This document shows positions 29,301-37,400 of a DNA stretch of 64,000 bases, piece by piece; position 1 is the first letter of the stretch; every line of letters starts with the position of its first letter. This stretch comes from Singulisphaera sp045290345. Lineage in GTDB: Bacteria > Planctomycetota > Planctomycetia > Isosphaerales > Isosphaeraceae. The notes under the pieces are model-generated. The model was not told the origin of the DNA. It worked only from the letters and a program-made list of their open reading frames with translations, and made no database searches. The stretch covers positions 6,138,001-6,202,000 of the forward strand of contig NZ_CP155447.1 of the NCBI RefSeq assembly GCF_045290345.1, given 5' to 3'. A program made the translations under genes and the position numbers.

Positions 29301-29941
29301 GTGGGGGGCAGCCCGGTCAGGTCGAGGCTCAGCCGCCGGATCAACGTGAACCGATCGGCCTCGGCCGCGGGCTTGAGCTTCTCCCGTTCGAGGCGAGCGA
29401 GGATGAAGTCATCGACGGCGTTCTTTGGCCAGGAGGTATCCGTCACCTTGGGCCGGGGAGATCTGACCGGCCTGGCATAAGACCAATGCTTGGCATAAGG
29501 TGCCCCCTGCTTCACCCATTCGGTCAGCAGTTCTTTCTCGGTCGCCGTGAGCGACTTACCGATTTCTTTCGGCGGCATCTTCTCGATGGGGTCATCGGAG
29601 ATGATGCGTTGAATCAACTCGCTCTCGTCGGGCTTGCCCCGGACGATGGCCGCATATCCCCCAAGGTCGGCGAACGCCCCGGCCTCATTGTCAAGGCGGA
29701 GTGGCTTCGCAACCCCTTTTCGCTTGGCGGCATCCGGCCCATGGCAGGTGAAGCAAGCGTTCGAGAGGATCGGCCGGATCTCGCGGTTGAAGTCGATCGG
29801 CCGGGACGGCGACGGCGGGTCGCCGGCCCGCGCTCCTCCCCCTGCCAGATGTGCGAACGCCATCGCCAAGACGAACGCGGCGAACGGCGAACGGAGGAAC
29901 CGACACTCGATCGATCTCGTCGACGCGGGCGTACCGTGCAT
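26399..29941 (-). CDS. PSCyt1/DUF1549/DUF1553 protein with discoidin-like insertion, pair 4
   Basis: The longest PSD1-type protein in the window (1180 residues from the ATG; in-frame TTG codons lie up to 21 bases upstream). Signal region to about residue 39, CFTCHGPDAAKR in PSCyt1, CAQCHDHKYDP in DUF1549 and a full DUF1553 at the C-terminus. Between them, about residues 500-640, is an F5/8 type C (discoidin)-like domain: GRFVRVEIPGAQKILSLAE, then AIDGNTNGHY and WWELDLKQVQAVDRIAIWNR. Such domains usually bind carbohydrate or lipid surfaces, so this copy is probably targeted to a polymer or cell surface. A coiled segment (ELKAERERLAAVEKELAAI) follows. First gene of the pair 4 unit. Confidence 0.88.
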   Translation of the reverse strand: MHGTPASTRSIECRFLRSPFAAFVLAMAFAHLAGGGARAGDPPSPSRPIDFNREIRPILSNACFTCHGPDAAKRKGVAKPLRLDNEAGAFADLGGYAAIVRGKPDESELIQRIISDDPIEKMPPKEIGKSLTATEKELLTEWVKQGAPYAKHWSYARPVRSPRPKVTDTSWPKNAVDDFILARLEREKLKPAAEADRFTLIRRLSLDLTGLPPTLEDVDAFQNDTSPDAYDRLVDRLLDKQTYGEHWARMWLDLARYADSAGYADDPPRTIWAYRDYVIRSLNANKPFDRFTIEQLAGDLLPNPTEEQLIATAFHRNTLTNNEGGTNDEEFRNVAVVDRVNTTMAVWMGTTIACAQCHDHKYDPITQEEYFKLFAVFNNTQDRDLKDESPLLSFFSDPQKQRKATLEREVIALRKAIDTPTPELLASQARWEESFPTELRWKPLTPVAMKPQSAAKLSLLEDQSVLVETAGANTDIYTLKVAAEGGRLSALRLETLPHETLPDRGPGHAPGGNFMVSRVLASLTPPGDSKPAGRFVRVEIPGAQKILSLAEVQVFSGSENVSPRGEATQSSTGFEGPPRLAIDGNTNGHYTEGKSTTHTEVSDNPWWELDLKQVQAVDRIAIWNRTDHGLHTRLSGFRISLLDEKREPVWTQVVQAAPHPSAEFPLSRAKDVRFVTALSEDPETSATAADVLNNKKVATQGWGPGGTAGRPRALTLLTAAPLAVAPGSTLTVTIEQVSKRAKHTLGRFRLLVSDDERAGELARTPENVLLVLRTAGADRTDAQHQELARHYRTLVAPELKAERERLAAVEKELAAIKPETSVPVQRELAKADRRKTKLQRRGNYLDQGQEVVEGVPATFPPIPDGRPVDRLALAGWLMSEENPLTARVIANRCWEQIFGAGLVLTSEEFGSQGEQPTHPELLDWLAVELVRGGWDLKGFIKLLVTSAAYRQDSRVGPELLNRDPDNQLLSRGPRFRLSAEMIRDQSLAVSGLLSPTMYGPPVRPPQPSSGLAAAFGGGIDWTTSPGADKYRRGLYTTWRRSNPYPSMATFDAPNREVCIVRRMRTNTPLQALVTLNDPVYIEAAQALARRIAARGGTAAEKARFGFRLCLSRPPSEVEVERLVRLYETTRTPFLKDLKRANDLAANPLGPVPAGSDVAELAAWTVVGNVLLNLDEMLMKR

Positions 29942-30217
29942 GGTTAGCAACCGTTGAGGCAAGAGGGCGGGGTGGGGATGGCACGTCGCCGCGCCACGGC
30001 CTGGCCGGAGTCATCCAGAAGTATAACGCATCGTCCGCCCCTTAAGCGAGAGCCTCCCCCAGCCGTTCCAGAGGTGCAAAGTCAGACGAAATAGCTCCAG
30101 GTGGGAGAATCTTCTCTTCGAGACCACTGAATCTCGGTGTGGATCGACAACGGCAGCGCCTTCGAGATCTCGGATGAACCTCTTGCAAGGAACCAGAAAG
30201 TCCACTATACAAGACGC

Positions 30218-30784
30218 ATGGCTACTATAATCAACGACACAGGTGCTCGGATCGCGCGTCGCCTTCGCCTTGAGCGCGTTGCGCGCGGCTGGTCCCTGGC
30301 GGACTTGGCCGAACGCTCGGGTGTCTCCAAGGCAACGATCAGCAAGATCGAACGCGAGGAGATGAGTCCCACCGCCGTGATCCTGGTGCGACTGGCCGGT
30401 GCCTTCGACCTGACCCTCGCGGGCCTTTTGCTCAGGGCCGAGGGGGAGGCGGAGCGGTTGTCGCGGGCCGTCGACCAGCAGGTCTGGCGCGATCCCGCCA
30501 CCGGCTACCTGCGCAAGCAGGTGTTCAGTCGACCCGACCATCCGCTGGAGGTCGCCCAGATCGAGTTGCCAGCCGGTCAGCGGGTGGTGTTACCGGCCTC
30601 GTCCTACGCGCGCATTCGCCAGGTCATCTGGGTGCGAGTAGGTGAACTCGTGATCCTGGAGGGGAGCGAGCGGCATGTGCTGGGCACCGGCGACTGCCTC
30701 GGATTCGGCCCACCGTCCGAGGTGACCGTGGCCAACGAAACCGCTACAACCTGTACCTATGTCGTGGTTCTCGCCCGGAGTTAG
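30218..30784 (+). CDS. XRE-family regulator with C-terminal cupin domain
   Basis: A 188-residue cytoplasmic transcription regulator. Residues about 10-64 form a helix-turn-helix of the XRE/SinR type (WSLADLAERSGVSKATISKIERE). Residues about 110-187 form a cupin-like beta-barrel that probably senses a small ligand. The ATG at 30218 begins the conserved part; an upstream in-frame TTG/GTG-rich extension is unlikely to be used. It is separated by 5 bases from a GNAT acetyltransferase gene and the two are surely co-transcribed; this regulator-acetyltransferase pairing is common in bacteria, and the regulator probably controls its own operon. It is oriented opposite to the neighbouring PSD1 genes, at the edge of an accessory patch. 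Confidence 0.88.
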   Translation: MATIINDTGARIARRLRLERVARGWSLADLAERSGVSKATISKIEREEMSPTAVILVRLAGAFDLTLAGLLLRAEGEAERLSRAVDQQVWRDPATGYLRKQVFSRPDHPLEVAQIELPAGQRVVLPASSYARIRQVIWVRVGELVILEGSERHVLGTGDCLGFGPPSEVTVANETATTCTYVVVLARS

Positions 30785-30789
30785 CTACG

Positions 30790-31365
30790 ATGCCCGAGAT
30801 TAAAATCAAAGCCTTGAGCGCCGCGCCGAAGACTTGCGAGATGCTGAGCGAAATCTTGCTGGAGGTGGTCGCGAACGGTGGGTCGGTCAGCTTCATGCAC
30901 CCGCTGGAGCCGGAAACGGCACGAGCGTTCTGGAATGACGCGCTGGCGGCGGCAGCCCGTGACGAACGGATTGTTCTGGGTGCTTGGGAAGGTGAGGTCC
31001 TCGCCGGCACTGTCACCCTGCTGCTTGCATGTCCGCCCAACCAGCCGCACCGGGCCGAAATCGCCAAGCTGATGACCCGCCCGAGCCACCGGGGCCGAGG
31101 CGCGGCGGCGGCCTTGATGCGGGCGGCCGAGGACTTGGCCGTGAAGCGAGGGCGCTCCCTCCTGGTGCTGGACACCGCAGCCGAAGACGGGGCGTCGGGG
31201 TTGTATGAGAAGTTGGGGTTCAACCTCGCTGGAACGATCCCGGACTATGCATTGAAGCCGCATGGAGGGCTGACCGGGACCATGATCTACTGGAAGCGGA
31301 TAGGAGGGAAACCGGAAACGGGGGACTCCAACGCGTGCAACAGTCCTCAATTTACCCAGCGATAA
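30790..31365 (+). CDS. GNAT family N-acetyltransferase
   Basis: A 191-residue acetyl-CoA-dependent acetyltransferase. The acetyl-CoA pyrophosphate-binding motif is visible as RPSHRGRGAAAALM near residues 97-110, followed by LLVLDTAAEDGASGLYEKLGFNLAGTIPDYALKPHG, the usual C-terminal GNAT half. The last 20 or so residues look frayed compared with the fold. Substrate unknown; small amines or antibiotics are typical. The last third of this gene is duplicated as a fragment at 33388-33597, showing that the region has rearranged. Second gene of the operon with the XRE-cupin regulator. Confidence 0.88.
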   Translation: MPEIKIKALSAAPKTCEMLSEILLEVVANGGSVSFMHPLEPETARAFWNDALAAAARDERIVLGAWEGEVLAGTVTLLLACPPNQPHRAEIAKLMTRPSHRGRGAAAALMRAAEDLAVKRGRSLLVLDTAAEDGASGLYEKLGFNLAGTIPDYALKPHGGLTGTMIYWKRIGGKPETGDSNACNSPQFTQR

Positions 31366-31442
31366 CCCCAACCACCCCCGATCATCCTCCGGCCGGAGGC
31401 TCAATCCCAAGGACCTCCCCCAGCCGCGCAAATTCGTTACCT

Positions 31443-31547
31443 CACTTTACGATAACAACCCCATACATCACCATCCATTGGCCAGAAAACCCAAATTCAT
31501 TTAGACATCTAAATTTCTCGCCTATTTCCTGAAACGAACATCGAAAC
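31443..31547 (-). pseudogene. Remnant of plastocyanin-type C-terminus (duplicate junction)
   Basis: On the minus strand, about 31443-31543 reads SFQEIGEKFRCLN ... GQWMVMYGVVIVK followed by TGA. This aligns with the end of the plastocyanin domain encoded at 33581-33690 (SFQAPAEKGRYPYVC ... GHWMVMNGVMIVK). The ligand histidine of GHWM is replaced by Q and the CTFPG cysteine context is lost, so it is a decayed, nonfunctional copy. It lies after the intact GNAT gene, as the intact plastocyanin part lies after the GNAT fragment, marking a duplicated junction. Confidence 0.75.
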
Positions 31548-31567
31548 TAGCTGCGTCCCTGTTTCTG
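31548..31567 (+). repeat. 20-bp direct repeat, left copy, bounding the 1.8-kb insert
   Basis: TAGCTGCGTCCCTGTTTCTG. It matches 33368-33387 at 19 of 20 positions in the same orientation, 1820 bases apart. It lies at the boundary between the plastocyanin remnant and the inserted genes. Confidence 0.7.
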
Positions 31568-31641
31568 TTTTTCCTGCTTTTGCTCCACCGGTTCCCCCTC
31601 CGAGGCCATCTCGGTACGGCATTCTAAGGAGGCAGCGTGGA

Positions 31642-32205
31642 TCACGCCCTAAGTCGCCCTTGCCGCGGCATCTCGGACTCCTTCTCGTCGTTCGCCGGTG
31701 CTATCAGATCAAGTTTCTGTGGCTCTCGACCTGGGAACCGCACATGGATTGCCAGTTCGCCCCCCATCGCATTGATCACCTTGGTGAGCGTGCTCACCAG
31801 GACATCACCTCGACGTTCGATCCGCGAGATATTCGCCTGGCCAACGCCGGCCAGTTCACCGAGTTGGGCCTGGGAAATCCCCAACTGCCGACGAAGATCC
31901 GCGAGCTGGACTTCGAGCGGAGGCTGTGAGTTCTCCCCCGTCTGGATCAGCACGGCCGCCCGCTCTAAGGCTTCATCTGGCTTCGCGTAGACTTCGTCCG
32001 GCCCCATCCCGAATTCATCGTCGCTCGGAGTCGAAACGCCAAACCCTCGGTCGGGACGCCACTCGATGGCCAATGGACGAAGACCATCGCCACGCGGGAC
32101 AAACAGGAACCACGGCCATTTCTCGTTCGCAGGCTCGTCCAGGTTCATGGGCATGCCGGGAAATCGTTTGGTGAGAGCTTCGCGGATTCGCTCGATCTGG
32201 TTCAT
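31642..32205 (-). CDS. Helix-turn-helix protein, candidate antitoxin-like regulator
   Basis: A 187-residue protein with a C-terminal XRE-type helix-turn-helix (about residues 97-155: EVQLADLRRQLGISQAQLGELAGVGQANISRIERR) and an N-terminal part of about 90 residues without a family I recognise (PWFLFVPRGDGLRPLAIEWRPDRGFGV). The ATG has a GGGAGA ribosome binding site and overlaps the stop of the upstream gene by four bases (ATGA), showing coupling. A small gene coupled to an HTH gene is the usual toxin-antitoxin layout, but the partner's function is unknown, so this is only a suggestion. Lies inside the insert bounded by the 20-bp repeat. Confidence 0.7.
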   Translation of the reverse strand: MNQIERIREALTKRFPGMPMNLDEPANEKWPWFLFVPRGDGLRPLAIEWRPDRGFGVSTPSDDEFGMGPDEVYAKPDEALERAAVLIQTGENSQPPLEVQLADLRRQLGISQAQLGELAGVGQANISRIERRGDVLVSTLTKVINAMGGELAIHVRFPGREPQKLDLIAPANDEKESEMPRQGRLRA

Positions 32206-32560
32206 CGTTCAATCTCCCGGCCGTTAGCCCCGGACTTGGCGAAGATTACGACGCCTGAATGAAGCTTGATCTGGATGGCCCCGTTATCACCAATGAGGAT
32301 GCTGTGGCCTTTGCTCACGAACCGCTTGACATCATTTCGATCGCTCTTGCGGAGACTATCCATCTGGGGCGGATACATCCGGCCGTCAGTCATCCAGTTG
32401 GCCGGAATATTTGGAATGTCGGTCATCTCGTCTTCGACGGCGTCTAGGTGTCGCAGACGAGTCGGTATGCCTGATCAAAGTTGGAGCAAGCCGGAGCAGA
32501 CGCGATGCGACCGAAGAGCTCTTGGAGTCTCTCAGCTTTTGTCGCGTTTCGCTCGGCCAT
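32202..32560 (-). pseudogene. Small conserved protein of unknown function, split by a one-base frameshift
   Basis: Two overlapping-frame segments read as one protein if a single base is restored near 32446. The first part starts at ATG 32560 with AGGAG 8 bases upstream (MAERNATKAERLQELFGRI ... AYRLVCDT) and ends at a TAG. The second continues in another frame (LDAVEDEMTDIPNIPANW ... TDGRMYPPQ ... HSILIGDNGAIQIK) to the stop at 32202. The joined product is about 119 residues. I know the TDGRMYPPQ/GDNG pattern from small planctomycete proteins of unknown function (recall, not searched). It overlaps the HTH gene start. Sequencing error is as likely as real decay. Confidence 0.6.
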
Positions 32561-32644
32561 TTCGTCGGCTCCTGTTTCTCGTCCTGGCACACAGATTATG
32601 CCTTGGAAGTCATTAATCATCAAGACGCAATGAGTGGAGCGCAC

Positions 32645-32670
32645 GAAAAAACCCGGTGTAGGGCCGGGTT
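32645..32670 (-). terminator. Rho-independent terminator
   Basis: On the minus strand the sequence forms a stem ACCCGG/CCGGGT with a seven-base loop, followed directly by a run of T residues (plus-strand A-run at 32646-32651). It would end transcription coming from the small genes above 32704 and separate them from the frameshifted gene starting at 32560. Confidence 0.75.
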
Positions 32671-32737
32671 GTGGGGCGGAACTGGTGAAAGCAGGCGTCT
32701 GAATCATGCGTGAGCGATTCGGACCATGTCCTCAGAC

Positions 32738-32926
32738 TCAGGGGTCAACTGATTCTTGTTCTTGCTTGCCTGCCAGGCTTGAATCATTCGACGGTACCGA
32801 TCCATCTTTGGCGAAGGATATCTCGCGATTGACCGCAGCCCAAACGAGCAAGCCCACCACAACGACGACGGCCAAGTCGATGACTTCACTGACGGTCCAG
32901 GCGAAGATGGCGAGCGGTCTTGTCAC
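32738..32926 (-). CDS. Small single-span membrane protein, unrecognised
   Basis: A possible 62-residue protein starting at GTG 32926 behind the AGGGAGAAGGGA stretch. Residues about 10-28 form a strong membrane segment (VIDLAVVVVVGLLVWAAV), after which the tail is short and polar. Another frame ending at 32704, just before the terminator, encodes a protein-like tail (RYRRMIQAWQASKNKNQLTPESEDM), so the true gene may join the two frames through a frameshift near 32830. I do not recognise either part. Confidence 0.35.
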   Translation of the reverse strand: MTRPLAIFAWTVSEVIDLAVVVVVGLLVWAAVNREISFAKDGSVPSNDSSLAGKQEQESVDP

Positions 32927-32973
32927 CACTCCCTTCTCCCTCGCACGAACGCGGCGATGAGCCAAGTCCAGTG

Positions 32974-33276
32974 TTATTGCCTCACGAGCTTGTAGGCGCA
33001 GACGGTGACATACATGCCGATGATCTTGCTTCCCAAAGGCTTGACGACCTTGTGGTAGACGCGAGCTACCTCGCAGGCTGTCCCGTCCTCGAGCAGCAGT
33101 CGCTCGCCAATTCGGGGGACAACGCTGACGAAGGCGTCGAATTGAACACCATTGAACTCGTCGCTTCCCTCTTCAGTGCAGATCACGCTGATCGGGATGA
33201 GGCCCATTTTGACTGCCTCTTCCATGGCACCGGGTTCGAGGTCTGGAGTCTTGCTCGGATCGTAGGATATTCCCAT
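32974..33276 (-). CDS. Hypothetical protein, 100 residues
   Basis: A 100-residue cytoplasmic protein of balanced composition (EEGSDEFNGVQFDAFVSVVPRIGERLLLEDGTACEVARVYHKVV). The second half looks like a small beta-barrel of the kind found in short accessory proteins (RIGERLLLEDG ... CEVARVYHK). No family is recognised. ATG start, weak ribosome binding site. First gene of the insert's minus-strand block, probably transcribed with the small membrane protein below it and ended by the terminator at 32645-32670. Confidence 0.55.
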   Translation of the reverse strand: MGISYDPSKTPDLEPGAMEEAVKMGLIPISVICTEEGSDEFNGVQFDAFVSVVPRIGERLLLEDGTACEVARVYHKVVKPLGSKIIGMYVTVCAYKLVRQ

Positions 33277-33367
33277 CGTTCAGGATTCCAAGGGTTGATC
33301 GGTGCATGACTGTCACCCATGTGCTCATCGCTGGAATCAAAAATTGGAAGTTTTCACGGAGTCGTGT

Positions 33368-33387
33368 TAGCTGCGTCCCCGTTTCTG
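33368..33387 (+). repeat. 20-bp direct repeat, right copy, bounding the 1.8-kb insert
   Basis: TAGCTGCGTCCCCGTTTCTG, 19 of 20 identical to 31548-31567, immediately before the GNAT fragment. Confidence 0.7.
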
Positions 33388-33597
33388 CCCCCACTCCTGG
33401 TGCTCGACACCGCGGCCGAGGACTGGGCGTCGAGTCTGCAAGAGAAGCTGGGGTTTCTCCTCGCCGGAACAACCCCAGGCTATGCGTTGAAGCCGCATGG
33501 AGGGTTGACCGGGACCATGATCTATCGGAAGCGGAGAGGAGGAAACCCTGAAAAGGCGAACTCCAAGCTCCTCCACCACTTCATTTCACGATCATGA
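33388..33597 (+). pseudogene. C-terminal fragment of a second GNAT gene
   Basis: Encodes LLVLDTAAEDWASSLQEKLGFLLAGTTPGYALKPHGGLTGTM in frame, a close match to the C-terminal third of the intact GNAT at 30790-31365, with clear similarity at DNA level as well. The acetyl-CoA-binding part is missing and no start or ribosome binding site belongs to it. Its 3' end overlaps the stop region of the plastocyanin-containing gene on the other strand, the same convergent arrangement as at 31.4 kb. Confidence 0.8.
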
Positions 33598-34489
33598 CCC
33601 CATTCATCACCATCCAGTGGCCTGGAAAAGTGCAGACATACGGATAACGTCCTTTTTCGGCCGGGGCCTGGAACGAGATCGTGAATTGATCTTGGGGAGG
33701 AACCATATCAGAATAGACCAACACGTCGTCCGACTTGGGAATGTAGTGGCGCGCGACCGCGTCAGGTTCCGCGATGATTTTGTTGATGAGGTCGCCGACG
33801 CGAGGCAGCGAGTCCGGCCGGATCAAGGCCCAGTTATGGGGGACGACATCCGGATTCTTGAACGTCAACTCCACGGTCGCGCCGGCCGGTACCTCGAACG
33901 AGGAGGGCGTGAAAGTCAGATTCTTCCCCGCCTCGAGTGTGATCGGCTGCGCGTTCGGGAGCTTCTTGCGCCACGGGTTCGGTTTCGAGTGGGTCGCGAG
34001 CGCGAGGTCGCTGAGAATCGGGTGGGCCGCGACGACCTTCGAGACCGGACGGTAACCGGCAAACCCCGTGAACGGAGCGGCGAGCTTGTGGACCGTGGCG
34101 AACAGGTCGACCGGCCGTGAGGCATCCACCCGGAGATGCAGGTGGAGTTGATTGACCGGTTGCAGGTCGGGGATCTCGAGAAAGAGGGTCCGTTCATCCT
34201 CGAGCAGGGTGACCGAACGGATCGTCAGCGGGTCGTGCCCAGGCATGCTCGGGTGATGGGGTGAGAATTCTTGCGATCCGTACCCTGGCCCATAGCGATA
34301 GTTCCACGCCTGGGCGAACTGGCTCCTTGGCGTCTCAGCCACCGCACGATCGACGGGTCCTGAAAAGGTGACGAGCAGTCCGTTTTCCCGGGCATGGAGC
34401 TCGACCGGCAACTGGACTGGATCACCGGTGTAGCGGACCCGCTGAAATGAGCCGTCGGCCGGCGTGTACGTACCCCAGCCGGTCATCCC
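33581..34489 (-). pseudogene. C-terminal part of frameshifted multi-domain protein: plastocyanin-like domain
   Basis: This frame continues the protein encoded at 34422-37595 after a shift near 34490. The first frame reads ARFNPKDGQLY and then loses sense, while this frame picks up as ISGMTGWGTYTPADGSFQRVRYTG, the continuation expected for the family. A two-base loss in a TATAT context, or one extra base, explains it. About 180 residues finish the propeller-associated region (LFLEIPDLQPVNQLHLHLR). The last 125 residues form a blue-copper plastocyanin/azurin-like domain with copper ligands in VPHNW and CTFPGHWMVM (His, Cys, His, Met). If the frameshift is real, copper binding is lost from the main product; if an error, this is the C-terminus of one gene. 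Confidence 0.8.
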
Positions 34490-37400
34490 GGAGATAGAGC
34501 TGACCGTCCTTAGGGTTGAACCGAGCGCGATGGACGCCCGAGAGGAAGTCGCCCGGGAGCGGGACAGCGGCCCCTTGGGGCTGGCCGTCAACCTGGTCGC
34601 GAAGCAGGAGAAAATGGGTGCCGGCACCGTGGGACAGGTGAATCATCTGCCCTTTGAGCGGTCCCCAGCGGTCGTCGGGAACCGTCACCTGGCCCCCGCT
34701 TGAATTATCCAGGCCGCGAGGCATGTACACGAGTGGAAGGTCGGGCGGGAGGCCCCCTTTGGGCCCGCCGTAGCCGTAGAACCCCCCAGGACGAATCTCG
34801 CAGACCATCGAGGCGGGGGTCCAGTCCCCTTCCGAGCACGGAACGGTGAGCACCCCATCGGGGGAAAGGCCGAGGCCGTCGGGGTTGCGAAAGCCGGTCG
34901 CCAGAACCTCGACGTCTTTCCCATTGGGGTCGATCCGGATCAGGCCTTGGTTGCCCGACGCCGTATAGAACCGGCCGGCCGGATCGCGCTGAAGGCCAGC
35001 GATGAAGTCGTGGCCAGCCGCCGAGGTGGCATAAGCGTTGCTCACGCACTCATAAAAATCGATTTCACCGTCGTTATTGAGGTCGTGCAACCGGGTGATC
35101 TGGTCGCGACCGAGGACGTAGACCTGGCCCTCGGCAATCACGAGGCCAAGGGCGTGGTGAAGCCCCGAGGCGACGCGTCGCCAGCGGACCGCGGCCAGCG
35201 AATCGTCGATCCCATCGACCCGCCAGACGTCGCCGGTCATGGTGCAGAGGAAGGCCGCGCCATCGGCGAGGAAGTCGTGGTCGCCGAAGAACATCAGGGC
35301 GTTCCACGGATTTTTGAACGGCACATCGATGGTGTCGACGGCATAAGGCCGGGCCTTGCCTCTTGATCCCTTGGTCTCGAGCACTTGCGGCCATTGCGGC
35401 GGTCCGCCTCGCACCAACGCAGCCAACGGATGCGTGGCGGCCGGCCCCACGTTGCGAGTGAATTGGCCCTCCTCGACCCAGGGAGAGTCGAGCATCTCGA
35501 CATCACCCACGCGATACGAGAAGACGACCCGTTTCCCATGCCGGTAAAATCCGTGGTAGACGAACGGCTCGTCGGGCTTTTGGCTTGCGGGACGCTCGAG
35601 CGGAGTCCCGTCCATGAGCAGGCCTTCGAGCAGCCCATGGCGGCGGGGCGAGAACTTCACAAAACCCCCTTGCCAGACCGCATCGAAGCTGAGCGTCTGC
35701 GGATTGAAGCAGGCGGCCATCTCTCCGCGCTCCCCCAGTCGGACGCAGACCCCCTTGGGGACCGTCACCCCCGCCCCTCGGAAGACCCCGCTTATCACCG
35801 ATCCCAGGTCGGTCTCGTTCCAACGGCCATCAATCCAGGTGTCGTCGCTCTGGTTTCCCCAGTGACCATCACGCCCGCCATCGAGGCCCGGAAACGGCGG
35901 CAAGAGGGGCGGGACCTCCGGCTGCTTCGCGAAGTATTCCGCCTCTTTCGCATAGAAGTCATAGATCCGGTCCCGGTTCACGGCATGGTCGCGGTTGGGC
36001 CAGAGCTCGGGGACGATCGGCCCGTTTGCATACGTGAATTGAGCGGGAGTGTGCGGCTGACTGAGAATCGCGGTCGCCTTGGCGTCGCCGGGCCGGCCGA
36101 GCGTCATCAAGAAACAGACCAGGTCGAGGCGCTGGCGGGAGGTCATGGCCTCGGCCAACCCCTCGGGCATGAGGGTTCCCTGCTCCTTCATCCCTTCGAC
36201 GTCGGACTTCGCCAGTCGAATCGACTTCCCCGTGGTCGCTTCGCGAAGGCCGACTTCGTGTTCGGTGGCGAACTGGATGTACCCCTGGACCAACGTCCCT
36301 TGGGTGGTCGCCACAACGGTCGCGTTGTATCCATCCTTGACCTGCCGCTTCGGCCAGAGCACCGACTCGACAATCTGGTCGGGGGTCAGGCAGACCCCCG
36401 CTTTCGTGAGCTCAGGACCGATCGCTCCCCCCTGCTCGCCCACCTTGTGACACGAGAGGCAGCCGAACTGGGCAGCGGCAAACACCTCGGCCCCCCGCCT
36501 GGGGTCGCCCTGTTCGCGTGACTCCGCGATGAGCGTGTCGATGGTTTTCTGGTCCTCGGCCGAGACCTTGGGCTTCGGCAGGAGCCCCGGGACGGGCGTG
36601 CGCGGAGTCGGCCGCGGACCAGCCGGCTTGCCATCAAGCTGAGGCACGAGCCAGTCGAGACCGTCGAGGTTATCCTGGAGCCGTTCCTCCGCATCGTCCT
36701 GGGTGTGGCCGAGGATCCCGATCGGTCCCCGGTATCCGCTATCGCGGATCGTCCGGAGCATGTCGAGGTCGAAGGCGCCCTGACCAAGCGGCAGAATTTT
36801 TCGCCCGTTCGCGTCGCCCTCGGGGCCCATGCCGTTGAGGTTGAATGCGAGCAGGTGTGGCTTCATCAAGGCGATCAGCTCGCGGAGCCGCCCCACGTGG
36901 GCATGACCATGGTGGAGGTTGTAGACGATCCCGACGTTCGTCACGCCGTCTCGCTTCAATCGGTCGATGATAGCCACCTGATTTTCGGGCTCGCCGAACC
37001 AACCGCCGTGGTTGTAGAGCGCGAGCGTGCAACCGATCGCCTTGGCCGCTTCGGCCAAGGGACGGAGCTTCGCCACGGCCGCCTCGACCCGCCGATCCTG
37101 CTCGGCTCCCGAGACCCGGTCGGCCCCGAAGTCCAGGAGCACCCAGAGCTGCGCCTTGATCCCGTGTCGCTTGAGCACATCGAGAATCAGCCGAGACTCG
37201 TTGTTCAGCTCTCCGGGCGCGACCCAGAACGCGTCGAGCGCAACCCCATGCTTTTTGAGGGCCTCGATCTCCGCGTCGAACGTGGGAATATGCTCGGCCC
37301 GCCAGTCGTACGCGAACCGCTTGAATCCGAGTCGCTCGAGCATCGCGGCTCGTTCTTCGGGCCCTCGTTTCTTGGAGTCAAACGGGACGATGCACCAGGC

